A stretch of 64,000 nt of DNA from Nicoliella spurrieriana (GTDB lineage: Bacteria > Bacillota > Bacilli > Lactobacillales > Lactobacillaceae). A program made the translations under genes and the position numbers. The DNA lies in contig NZ_CP093361.1 in NCBI RefSeq assembly GCF_023380205.1, positions 62,001-126,000 of the forward strand, read 5' to 3'. The first letter of the stretch is position 1; every line of letters starts with the position of its first letter. Under the pieces are notes generated by a model, which saw only the letters and a program-made list of their open reading frames with translations, searched no databases and was not told the origin of the DNA. Below, piece by piece: positions 57,291-64,000 of this stretch.

Positions 57291-57934
57291 TATCTATCAC
57301 TCCTATTTAGGTAATTTCGTAAAATCGTCATTACTGATTCATAAACTTGTTCAACCGGTTGGGTGGCATCGACCCTCACCATCCGGTCCGGATATTTTTG
57401 CACTAATTGTTCATAGGTGTCATGAACCCGTTGGTGAAAAGCACGGGTCTCCACGTCCAATCGGTCAGTATCAGCAACGCTACGGTGCTCCGCAATTCGT
57501 TGTAATCCCACCGCAACTGGAACGTCAAAGTAAATTGTAAGCCCAGGCATTAGGCCATCGGTAGCAAATTGATTCATCTCATAAACCGCCTGGCATCCAA
57601 TCTGCCGACCCCCACCCTGGTAGGCTAACGAGCTATCCAAATACCGATCACTCAATACCATTTTACCATCAGCTAGGGCTGGTAAAATGGTTTCCACTAG
57701 GTGTTGGCGACGTGCAGCAGCGTATAATAATGCTTCGGTCTTGGCATCCATTTCCCGATTATTCCGGTCTAAAATCACGTTTCTAATCATTTCAGAAATT
57801 CGATTGCCACCCGGTTCACGGGTTAAAATGCTAGGCTGTTCTGTAATCGTATCTAGCGTTTCAAAAACTCGCTTTAATACGGTGGTTTTCCCGGCACCAT
57901 CGGAACCCTCAAACGTAATAAAATTATTATTCAT
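57290..57934 (-). CDS. tmk: Thymidylate kinase
   Basis: Phosphorylates dTMP to dTDP. The 214 residues show the P-loop FEGSDGAGKTT (8-18), the DR-x motif ILTREPGG and the LSDRYLDSSLAYQGGGR segment with the catalytic Arg. The lid region is RIAEHRSVADTDRLD. It is first in tmk-darA-holB-yabA-rsmI, after the yaaL terminator. Confidence 0.95.
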   Translation of the reverse strand: MNNNFITFEGSDGAGKTTVLKRVFETLDTITEQPSILTREPGGNRISEMIRNVILDRNNREMDAKTEALLYAAARRQHLVETILPALADGKMVLSDRYLDSSLAYQGGGRQIGCQAVYEMNQFATDGLMPGLTIYFDVPVAVGLQRIAEHRSVADTDRLDVETRAFHQRVHDTYEQLVQKYPDRMVRVDATQPVEQVYESVMTILRNYLNRSDR

Positions 57935-57997
57935 TAGTTAACTATCCTTTTTATTTACTATCTATAATTGTACTGTATTCAATCATAGTTATCAAAA

Positions 57998-58035
57998 TAA
58001 AAAAGAGTTAAAATCACCACCGTGATTTCAACTCC
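57998..58035 (-). terminator. yaaL terminator
   Basis: GAGTTaAAATCAC / GTGATTTcAACTC stem with a 4-nt loop, T-run on the minus strand. It separates recR-yaaL from tmk. Confidence 0.75.
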
Positions 58036-58042
58036 CTTAGCA

Positions 58043-58291
58043 TTAATAATCAAATACCGATGATTGAATCCGATTATTATGCACTTTTCGGAATCTAGCT
58101 TCACGGTATAAATACAAGTACCTGCAACGGGCTAACTGGGTCTGAGCAATAATTTCATCGTCCACTTCTGAAATGGCATTTTGGGTTTCCTGTGCTCGTA
58201 ACCAATCTGACTTAGCCTCATCAATTGAATCTAACAAATCTTGATCATATTGTAACTTACTTTTTTGAGCGGTATTCTTTCTCCCGAACAT
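58043..58291 (-). CDS. yaaL: YaaL family protein (DUF2508)
   Basis: A small protein of 82 residues, mostly helical and charged, with LQYDQDLLDSIDEAKSDWLR and the end RYLYLYREARFRKVHNNRIQ. It matches the DUF2508 family by sequence and by position directly after recR, as in Bacillus. The function is unknown. Confidence 0.8.
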   Translation of the reverse strand: MFGRKNTAQKSKLQYDQDLLDSIDEAKSDWLRAQETQNAISEVDDEIIAQTQLARCRYLYLYREARFRKVHNNRIQSSVFDY

Positions 58292-58303
58292 AAATAATAT
58301 CTC

Positions 58304-58903
58304 CTAAATTTCAGTGCGGCCCTGAACAGCCTTGAACAAGGTCATTTCATCTGCATATTCAATATCACTACCAACGGATAAGCCATGGGCTAGTCGCGTT
58401 ACCTTGATGCCAGCTGGTTTAATCAACTTGGACAGATACATTGCGGTAGCTTCCCCCTCAGGAGTGGCATTGGTGGCAATGATAACTTCATTCACCGCCT
58501 CATTGGCTTGCAAGCGCTTAATTAGAGAACGCACATTCAATTCATCTGGCCCCTTACCATCAATTGGGGATAAGACCCCACCTAAAACGTGGTAGAGACC
58601 ATGGTAATCCTTCATTCGTTCCATTACCATGATGTCCTTAGGCTGTTCAACGACCAGAATTTTAGATTGGTCCCGCGTTGGATCCTGACAAATTTCACAG
58701 GGATCCTCATCGGTTAAATTACCGCAAATTGAACAGTAACGTAACTTATCCTTCGTTTCCGTCAACGCCTCAGCGAAATTTGCGATGTCGGTCTTATCCA
58801 TATTCACCGTAAAGTAAGCCAACCGAACGGCAGTCTTCCGACCGATTCCTGGGAGGTGCATATAACTATCAATCAGCTTTGCAATTGGTTCTGGATACTG
58901 CAT
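58304..58903 (-). CDS. recR: Recombination protein RecR
   Basis: Recombination mediator that acts with RecO/RecF to load RecA. The 199 residues include the helix-hairpin-helix ([15 protein letters not shown]), the zinc finger ([18 protein letters not shown]) and the Toprim domain ([15 protein letters not shown], and [19 protein letters not shown]). It follows ebfC by 17 nt, the classical dnaX-ebfC-recR operon. Confidence 0.96.
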   Translation of the reverse strand: MQYPEPIAKLIDSYMHLPGIGRKTAVRLAYFTVNMDKTDIANFAEALTETKDKLRYCSICGNLTDEDPCEICQDPTRDQSKILVVEQPKDIMVMERMKDYHGLYHVLGGVLSPIDGKGPDELNVRSLIKRLQANEAVNEVIIATNATPEGEATAMYLSKLIKPAGIKVTRLAHGLSVGSDIEYADEMTLFKAVQGRTEI

Positions 58904-58920
58904 TTTAATTCCCTCTTTAA

Positions 58921-59232
58921 TTACATTCCTGGCATGCCCTTAGTGTATTTACCAAGGGTACTTTGAGTGGCATCTTCGACCTTGCCAAGGGCTTCGTTTA
59001 CAGCGGTCAATACTAGATCAGAAAGCATATCTGGATCATCTGGATCAATTGCCTCTGGCTTGATTTGCATGTCCGTCATTTTGCGATCACCGGTAAAGGT
59101 CACCTTAACCATATCATCTGGAGCGGTCCCAGTGAATTCTTGTTTATTTAATTCAGCTTGCTCTTCGCCCATTTGCTTTTGCATTTGCTTAACTTGCTTT
59201 AACATCTTGTTCATGTTCATTCCGTTCATCAT
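58921..59232 (-). CDS. Nucleoid-associated protein EbfC/YbaB
   Basis: Small DNA-binding protein (103 residues) of the YbaB/EbfC family (YaaK in Bacillus). The N-terminal helix is [20 protein letters not shown]; the central sheet shows [18 protein letters not shown] and [14 protein letters not shown]. It ends with YTKGMPGM. It lies between dnaX and recR. Confidence 0.93.
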   Translation of the reverse strand: MMNGMNMNKMLKQVKQMQKQMGEEQAELNKQEFTGTAPDDMVKVTFTGDRKMTDMQIKPEAIDPDDPDMLSDLVLTAVNEALGKVEDATQSTLGKYTKGMPGM

Positions 59233-59253
59233 ATTATCAACATCCTTTTATTA

Positions 59254-61083
59254 TTAATCATTTTTTACATCTAAAATGTCCTTACCAAATAACTCCTCAG
59301 CCTTTGTAACCACATCTGGTTCCGCACTAGCTTGTTCATGCACACCCTGATCATCAATCGGCAATGGTGGCTCGTCGCTATTATCATTACCAGCAGCATT
59401 CGAATGCTGCTTGGGTGCTGATGACTGTTCAGCTGAAGGAGCGGGCTGATTAGCATTGCCCCGCATTCGTTTGTGATTATAGTAATCCTTACGAATTTGT
59501 TGCCATTGTTCTTCCGGGACAAAGCTTAGATCAGGAGCATACCCAATGATGCGGTCAAACCCATTTCCAATCGCATCGATCAATGACCGATCGTTAACTG
59601 CCTTTTGGTAAAAAATATCATAACTAAATGATAACACAACCCCACTACTGCTGGCAGCAACTGGGTTCGCAATGTTCATCAATGACCTTTGAACCACATC
59701 TAAATTTTGAACCAATTCAGCCCAAGAACTCTTGATGCGGTTAAGATCTGAGCGGGTCGCATGATCCAAGATCGGGTAAATCTTTTCCAAATTAACGCGA
59801 TGGCTTGGTGCCGATTGCTTTTTAACAGGTGCCGGCTGGGGGGTTGCTGACTGTTTAGGCGTCGATTGAGCTTGTGGTTTGGAATCAGTCGTTATAACGG
59901 ATTGTTTCAGGGCGCTAAGTTGTTGTTTTAAGTCGTTGATTTCACCCGTAAGTTGTTCAATTTGTTTACTATCGGCAGCTGAACCCTCAACGCCGCCACG
60001 ATTCAACGTGGCAATTTTAACCGTTAATACCTCCAGATAAACATCTGGATGGAGCGTGTAACGCATTTGTTGTTGAATGTCATTCAAAATTTCAATGATT
60101 TGATAGATTACATTGGCGTTTGCATCGGTCGCGATTTGCTTGAACTGGTCGTCAACGATGCCCAATTCTTGTTCCAAGACCATTTCAGGAGCTTGCTTAT
60201 AAAGTAAGGTGTTTTGGTAATAACTAATCAAGTCCTCAATAAACTGATTGGCATCCTTACCAGCATCAACTATTTTGCGCACTGACACTAGGGCAGCTTT
60301 CACGTCTTGATGGGCCACTTCGCTAACGAATTCAGTCAAGAGCGAAGTGGTCACGCTTCCGGTAACTTGAAGTGCGTTTTCATAGGTTACTACATCATCC
60401 CCATACGACATGGTTTGATCCAAAATGCTAAGTGCATCCCGCATCCCACCTTCAGCAGCCCTAGCAATTACCCGCAGCGCTTTGTCATCGTACTTAACAT
60501 CCTTTTGCTTTAGAATGTATTCCATTCGTTCCAGAATATCCTTGGGTTGAATTCGCTTAAAATCAAAGCGTTGGGTCCGTGAAATGATCGTGGCTGGTAA
60601 CTTGTGGGGTTCGGTCGTAGCTAGAATAAAAATCACATTTGTGGGAGGTTCTTCCAATGTCTTTAACAATGCATTGAATGCCCCCGTTGATAGCATGTGC
60701 ACTTCATCGATGATGTAGACCTTATAAGTCGCTTCGGTCGGTGCGTACTTCGCCTTATCGCGAATATCACGAATCTCATCGACCCCGTTATTGGAAGCCG
60801 CATCAATTTCGATTACATCATTGAGGGTGCCATTGGTAATCGCCTTACAAATGCTACATTCATTACATGGTTCCCCATCCTTTGCATTTGGACAGTTAAC
60901 TGCCTTAGCAAAGATTTTAGCAGCTGATGTTTTCCCAGTTCCGCGGGGGCCTGCAAATAGGTAAGCATGACTAATTTGATTGGTAATAATGGTGTTCTTC
61001 AACGTTTCAGTAATTACCGGTTGGCCCACTAGATCAGCAAATCGTTGGGGTCGCCAGACCCGATATAATGCTTGATAACTCAA
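59254..61083 (-). CDS. dnaX: DNA polymerase III subunit gamma/tau
   Basis: Clamp-loader ATPase. The 609 residues start SYQALYRVWRPQRFADLVGQ. Walker A is GPRGTGKT (45-52), zinc Cys are at 64, 73, 76 and 79, and DEVHMLSTGAFNALLKTLEEP follows. After residue ~360 comes a linker rich in Gln, Ser, Pro and Ala, then the tau-like C-terminus, which contacts the polymerase. No gamma-type frameshift site was identified. It is first in dnaX-ebfC-recR, downstream of the SRP RNA gene. Confidence 0.95.
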   Translation of the reverse strand: MSYQALYRVWRPQRFADLVGQPVITETLKNTIITNQISHAYLFAGPRGTGKTSAAKIFAKAVNCPNAKDGEPCNECSICKAITNGTLNDVIEIDAASNNGVDEIRDIRDKAKYAPTEATYKVYIIDEVHMLSTGAFNALLKTLEEPPTNVIFILATTEPHKLPATIISRTQRFDFKRIQPKDILERMEYILKQKDVKYDDKALRVIARAAEGGMRDALSILDQTMSYGDDVVTYENALQVTGSVTTSLLTEFVSEVAHQDVKAALVSVRKIVDAGKDANQFIEDLISYYQNTLLYKQAPEMVLEQELGIVDDQFKQIATDANANVIYQIIEILNDIQQQMRYTLHPDVYLEVLTVKIATLNRGGVEGSAADSKQIEQLTGEINDLKQQLSALKQSVITTDSKPQAQSTPKQSATPQPAPVKKQSAPSHRVNLEKIYPILDHATRSDLNRIKSSWAELVQNLDVVQRSLMNIANPVAASSSGVVLSFSYDIFYQKAVNDRSLIDAIGNGFDRIIGYAPDLSFVPEEQWQQIRKDYYNHKRMRGNANQPAPSAEQSSAPKQHSNAAGNDNSDEPPLPIDDQGVHEQASAEPDVVTKAEELFGKDILDVKND

Positions 61084-61186
61084 TAGTTTTCCCCCTCATC
61101 ATAGTCAAAAACAACGAACCTAATTCAATTTATTATAGCACGCGCAACTCCAATGCCACTCCGCCACTCTAAAAATTAATAATAAA

Positions 61187-61217
61187 ATAAAAAAGCCCCC
61201 AGTCATAAACGACTAAG
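61187..61217 (-). terminator. SRP RNA terminator
   Basis: Minus strand AGTC-gtttat-GACT hairpin, then GGGGGC and TTTTTT. The stem is short, so the exact 3' end is uncertain. Confidence 0.5.
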
Positions 61218-61221
61218 AGAT

Positions 61222-61324
61222 TAATTGCTATGTACAAGAAGCACAGAACGTAGGAAACTTAGTGCTGCTTCCTCTCGGACCTGACACGGTTCGTTAGCAC
61301 GTCCTTGCTCCAAGGCCTAACGGC
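61222..61324 (-). ncRNA. ffs: Signal recognition particle RNA (4.5S type)
   Basis: On the minus strand the RNA begins GCCGTTAGGCCTTGG and carries the near-universal SRP tip GTGTCAGGTCC-GAGA-GGAAGCAGC, the Ffh-binding hairpin with symmetric loop and tetraloop. It is the short bacterial form of ~100 nt. It lies between tadA and dnaX, the standard Gram-positive position. Ends are approximate. Confidence 0.93.
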
Positions 61325-61344
61325 AAATATTATCTTAACTTATT

Positions 61345-61839
61345 TTACCTAACTTGTCCAGAACGACGAGCTAGTTTTTTACGCTTGCGAGCAGCCTTGA
61401 AAAACGCCTTCATAATTGCCGCAGATTCATTAGCCAAAACCCCACCAGTCACGTTCACCTGGTGGTTAAAACGGGGGTCGTTCAAAACCTGATAGAGGCT
61501 ATCGACCACGCCGCCCTTGGGGTTTGGGGACCCATAATATAGGTTTTTGATCCGTGAATTTAGGATTGCACCAGCACACATTAAGCATGGCTCAACGGTA
61601 ACGTAGAGGTCACAATCCTCCAATCGCCAACTATTTAAAACGGCACAGGCCTCTTGGATCGCATAAATCTCCGCATGCCCAGTGGCATCTTCCGCTAGTT
61701 CACGTAGGTTATGACCGGTCCCAATTACCCGTCCGTCGTGAACGACCACGGCACCAATCGGAACTTCATGAATGGAATTGGCCGCCCGCGCCTGTATTAA
61801 TGCCCGTTGCATAAAGGCTTCAATCCGTTGATCGTTCAT
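61345..61839 (-). CDS. tadA: tRNA-specific adenosine deaminase TadA
   Basis: Converts A34 of tRNA-Arg(ACG) to inosine. The 164 residues have the zinc-deaminase motifs HAEIYAIQEA and PCLMCAGAILNSR. The tail is basic (RKRKKLARRSGQVR). Start ATG 61839 (MNDQRIEAF) is well spaced from GGAGG; an ATG three codons up touches the ribosome site. It lies between a methyltransferase gene and the SRP RNA. The tRNA-Arg(CCG) at 16.9 kb decodes a different Arg codon. Confidence 0.94.
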   Translation of the reverse strand: MNDQRIEAFMQRALIQARAANSIHEVPIGAVVVHDGRVIGTGHNLRELAEDATGHAEIYAIQEACAVLNSWRLEDCDLYVTVEPCLMCAGAILNSRIKNLYYGSPNPKGGVVDSLYQVLNDPRFNHQVNVTGGVLANESAAIMKAFFKAARKRKKLARRSGQVR

Positions 61840-61854
61840 TAGACGCATTCCTCC

Positions 61855-62457
61855 CTAGTGCTTGGTACTTTCCAAAATATAGTAACCCTTGTCGCGTTTA
61901 ATGACCTTACAGTTACCAAACGTATTGGCCATTAATTTTTTAGCGGATGGCGCCCCCTGCTTTTTTTGAAGCACCACGGTCAACCGCCCTCCACTGATCA
62001 GGTGTTCTAATGCCCCGGTAATCATATTATCGACCACCGTTTTACCTGCTCGTACTGGTGGGTTAGTGATTACCGCAGCAAAGGTAGCGTCAATTGCCTG
62101 ATAGCCATCGGAATTTTGAATCGTAACGTTAGCAATGTGGTTTTGCTGGGCGTTTTCCTTCGCCAAGCCGAGGGCCCGGTTATTCACATCGCTCATCAAG
62201 AAGTGTCGATCTGAATAGCGCTTTGCAAGGGCGAGGCCAATTGGGCCATATCCACAACCAAGGTCTAGGATGTCTCCATCCGGCAACTCAGCAATTTCAA
62301 CGCTATTAATTAAAACGCGTGACCCATAATCCACCGTTCGTTTGGAAAAAACACCATTATCAGTAGCAAAGGTCAGCTGATTGCCCAATAATTCAAAATT
62401 CCAATTCTGTTTTGCGTGTTCAACATCGGGATTTGGTGTATAATAATATTCGGTCAT
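61855..62457 (-). CDS. Class I SAM methyltransferase (RsmC/YbxB-like)
   Basis: A ~200-residue methyltransferase with the SAM motif ILDLGCGYGPIGLALAKRY (~residues 62-80) and the substrate-end motif VITNPPVRAGKTVVDNM, as in N2-guanine rRNA methylases of the RsmC type. It is the single-domain Gram-positive form (YbxB). Start ATG 62457 (MTEYYYTPNPDVEH) has GGATGA upstream. It lies 15 nt upstream of tadA, so probably cotranscribed. The exact rRNA target is not established for this form. Confidence 0.88.
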   Translation of the reverse strand: MTEYYYTPNPDVEHAKQNWNFELLGNQLTFATDNGVFSKRTVDYGSRVLINSVEIAELPDGDILDLGCGYGPIGLALAKRYSDRHFLMSDVNNRALGLAKENAQQNHIANVTIQNSDGYQAIDATFAAVITNPPVRAGKTVVDNMITGALEHLISGGRLTVVLQKKQGAPSAKKLMANTFGNCKVIKRDKGYYILESTKH

Positions 62458-62538
62458 TTTTATCATCCATTTCTATTTCATAATCTTAATTAGTTACCAA
62501 AATTAAATTAAAAATTGTTTCACGTATTATCACATGAT

Positions 62539-62582
62539 ACCACATCTAGTGTTACACGAATTTTGCAAACACTACTTGTGGT
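62539..62582 (+). promoter_or_regulatory. Two NrdR-box-like sites upstream of nrdH
   Basis: ACCACATCTAGTGTT (62539-62553) and AACACTACTTGTGGT (62568-62582) are related in opposite orientation (AACACTA-xx-TGTGGT). Both fit the NrdR box pattern ACAC-WATATWT-GTGT loosely. Their centres are 29 bp apart, about three helical turns, the usual NrdR pair spacing. They lie just upstream of the nrdH promoter. Confidence 0.6.
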
Positions 62583-62590
62583 ATTTTACG

Positions 62591-62618
62591 TTGAAATTAT
62601 TCAACAAGGGTGTAGAAT
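62591..62618 (+). promoter_or_regulatory. nrdH promoter
   Basis: TTGAAA (62591-62596), 16-bp spacer, TAGAAT (62613-62618). It gives a ~70-nt leader that contains the 30-bp palindrome. Confidence 0.55.
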
Positions 62619-62640
62619 AAAATACATATTATTTACTAGT

Positions 62641-62670
62641 TCCTAGCAATTAGCTAGCTAATTGCTAGGA
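62641..62670 (+). repeat. Perfect 30-bp palindrome in the nrdH leader
   Basis: TCCTAGCAATTAGCT (62641-62655) and AGCTAATTGCTAGGA (62656-62670) are exact reverse complements with no spacer. It lies between the -10 and the GGAGG ribosome site of nrdH. No T-run follows, so it is not a classical terminator. As RNA it forms a long hairpin; as DNA it could bind a dimeric regulator. Confidence 0.7.
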
Positions 62671-62696
62671 TGCGAAAACAACTGGAGGCCGCGATT

Positions 62697-62933
62697 ATGA
62701 CACAAATTACTGTATTTTCAAAAAATAACTGCATGCAATGCAAAATGACCAAACGATTCCTGGAAGAACACGGTGTTGATTTTAAAGAAATTAATATCGA
62801 TGAACAGCCAGAATACATTGACACTTTGAAAGAAGCGGGCTTTATGGCTACCCCAGTTATTAAGGCTGATGGAATCGAACCCTTTAGTGGCTTTAGACCC
62901 GATCAGTTAAACAAACTAGCGGTAATGGCATAA
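62697..62933 (+). CDS. nrdH: Glutaredoxin-like protein NrdH
   Basis: Electron donor for class Ib ribonucleotide reductase. The 78 residues show the redox pair C-M-Q-C (12-15), KMTKRFLEEHG, the cis-Pro segment ATPVIKADG and SGFRPDQLNKL, the NrdH mark. Start ATG 62697 follows GGAGG; the frame runs nine codons further into the leader. It is first gene of nrdH-nrdE; thioredoxin reductase (trxB, 30 kb) is its probable reductase. Confidence 0.93.
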   Translation: MTQITVFSKNNCMQCKMTKRFLEEHGVDFKEINIDEQPEYIDTLKEAGFMATPVIKADGIEPFSGFRPDQLNKLAVMA

Positions 62934-62950
62934 ACTGCAATTATTCTACT

Positions 62951-62993
62951 GAAGTTGGCGATGTCTTTTAAAGACCTCGCCACTTTTATTTTA
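62951..62993 (+). terminator. Intercistronic hairpin between nrdH and nrdE
   Basis: AAGTtGGCGAtGTCTT pairs with AAGACcTCGCCaCTT around a 3-4-nt loop, followed by TTATTTT. It may act as a partial terminator or attenuator that lowers nrdE relative to nrdH, or protect the upstream mRNA. Confidence 0.6.
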
Positions 62994-63023
62994 GCAAATT
63001 TTTAGAGAAAGCGTGGAGAAATA

Positions 63024-64000
63024 ATGGGACTATCAGATTTAAAGGACGTTACCTATTACGACTTGAATAATGAAATCAACATCCCAGTTGATGGTCAAAT
63101 CCAGTTGGATAAGGATAAGGAGGCCCTTGCTGCATTCCTAAGGGAAAACGTCGAACCAAACACTAAGCACTTTGCCTCACTGAAGGAACGCTACCAATAC
63201 TTAATCGACAATGATTACCTGGAAAAAAAATTTATCAATAAGTATAACTTTAGCTTTATTGAAAAGGTATACGACTATCTTAAATCACAATCATTTCACT
63301 TTAAGACCTTTATGGCTGCGTATAAATTTTATGCTCAATACGCATTGAAGACCGACGATAATGAATACTACCTTGAAAACTTTATTGACCGTGCTGCCGT
63401 AAACGCCCTTTATTTCGCTGATGGTAATGAAGAACTCGCAATGAGCTTAGCCGATGAAATTATTAACCAACGCTATCAACCAGCGACCCCTAGTTTCTTG
63501 AATGCGGGGCGGAAACGCCGTGGTGAACTTGTTTCTTGTTTCCTAATTCAAACGACTGATGACATGAATACAATCGGTCGGACCATTAATTCTGCCCTTC
63601 AGCTTTCTCGAATCGGTGGTGGGGTTGGAATCAACCTCTCCAACCTACGAGCTGCTGGCGATCCCATCAAACACATTGAAGGGGCTGCTAGCGGGGTCGT
63701 TCCAGTAATGAAGTTATTAGAAGATAGCTTTTCATACTCCAACCAATTGGGGCAACGCCAAGGAGCCGGTGTGGTGTACCTAAGCCTCTTTCATCCCGAT
63801 ATCATTTCCTTCTTATCAGCCAAGAAGGAAAATGCCGATGAAAAGATTCGGGTAAAGACCCTTTCACTTGGGGTTACGGTTCCTGATAAGTTTTACGAAC
63901 TAGTTAGAAACGATGATGATATGTATCTATTCAGTCCATATGATGTTGAAAGAATTTACGGAAAACCATTCTCATACGTTGACATCACTAAGGAATATGA
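63024..64000 (+). CDS. nrdE: Class Ib ribonucleoside-diphosphate reductase alpha subunit (partial)
   Basis: Reduces ribonucleoside diphosphates to deoxyribonucleotides with the NrdF radical subunit. The frame starts at ATG 63024 (MGLSDLKDVTYYDLNNE) after GTGGAG and is still open at the window end; about 325 codons are visible. Motifs: RYQPATPSFLNAGRKRRGEL with SCFL (active-site Cys region), SRIGGGVGINLSNLR, EGAASGVVPVMKLLED, and QRQGAGVVYLSLFHPDI. The ATP-cone domain of class Ia is absent, as expected for NrdE. nrdF is presumably beyond the edge. Confidence 0.94.
   Translation, partial: MGLSDLKDVTYYDLNNEINIPVDGQIQLDKDKEALAAFLRENVEPNTKHFASLKERYQYLIDNDYLEKKFINKYNFSFIEKVYDYLKSQSFHFKTFMAAYKFYAQYALKTDDNEYYLENFIDRAAVNALYFADGNEELAMSLADEIINQRYQPATPSFLNAGRKRRGELVSCFLIQTTDDMNTIGRTINSALQLSRIGGGVGINLSNLRAAGDPIKHIEGAASGVVPVMKLLEDSFSYSNQLGQRQGAGVVYLSLFHPDIISFLSAKKENADEKIRVKTLSLGVTVPDKFYELVRNDDDMYLFSPYDVERIYGKPFSYVDITKEY

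Overview
The window looks like a chromosomal segment of a lactic acid bacterium of the family Lactobacillaceae (Firmicutes). The evidence is gene content and order: a smpB-rnr-secG-eno-tpiA-pgk-gap block; a clpP/whiA/glmR/uvrA/uvrB/trxB/galU/gpsA/lgt/hprK block; secA-comFC-comFA; rex next to an ABC-F gene and tsaD-rimI-tsaB; and a recR-ebfC-dnaX-SRP RNA-tadA block. The KxYKxGKxW-type signal peptide of one secreted protein is also typical of lactobacilli. The DNA is moderately AT-rich by eye. Several genes normally present at these loci are missing (cggR, rapZ, hpf), which fits a reduced genome. The genus is not decided by anything I can see.

Layout. 1-7.0 kb: a cut-off DUF1361 membrane protein, a CPA1 Na+/H+ antiporter, murB, a DEDDh exonuclease, and the minus-strand cluster ung-pta-tsaE-GNAT. 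7.1-16.7 kb: smpB, rnr, secG, a ClC transporter and the lower glycolytic genes eno, tpiA, pgk and gap, each with its own terminator. 16.9-20.6 kb: a gene-poor accessory stretch that starts with tRNA-Arg(CCG). It holds a candidate small RNA, decayed repeats, an Fst-like type I toxin with a decayed copy of its start region, a broken helix-turn-helix gene and a secreted serine-rich protein. 20.6-37.9 kb: clpP, two small accessory genes, whiA-glmR, uvrA/uvrB, trxB, galU-gpsA-lgt-hprK, two small membrane proteins, a MinJ-like PDZ protein and prfB with its programmed frameshift. 38-46.3 kb: secA, comFC-comFA, a YigZ-family gene, tagO and a frameshifted KimA-type potassium importer. 46.4-62.5 kb: groEL-groES under CIRCE, rex, an ABC-F gene, tsaD-rimI-tsaB, an acyl-ACP thioesterase, rsmI, yabA, holB, darA, tmk, yaaL, recR, ebfC, dnaX, SRP RNA, tadA and a methyltransferase. 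62.5-64 kb: the class Ib ribonucleotide reductase operon nrdH-nrdE, cut by the window end, behind two NrdR-box-like sites and a perfect 30-bp palindrome.

How it works together. Most of the window is housekeeping: glycolysis from glyceraldehyde-3-phosphate to PEP, envelope precursor and lipoprotein synthesis, DNA repair, protein export, tRNA modification and clamp loading. Regulation visible in the DNA includes a cre-like site inside a gap promoter, a CtsR-like box at clpP, CIRCE at groES, a Rex-type inverted repeat at rex and NrdR boxes at nrdH. The unusual material is mostly in the gap-clpP interval. Elsewhere, the points to re-examine are the broken kimA, a thioesterase whose natural start codon appears to be ATC, and the nrdH leader palindrome.
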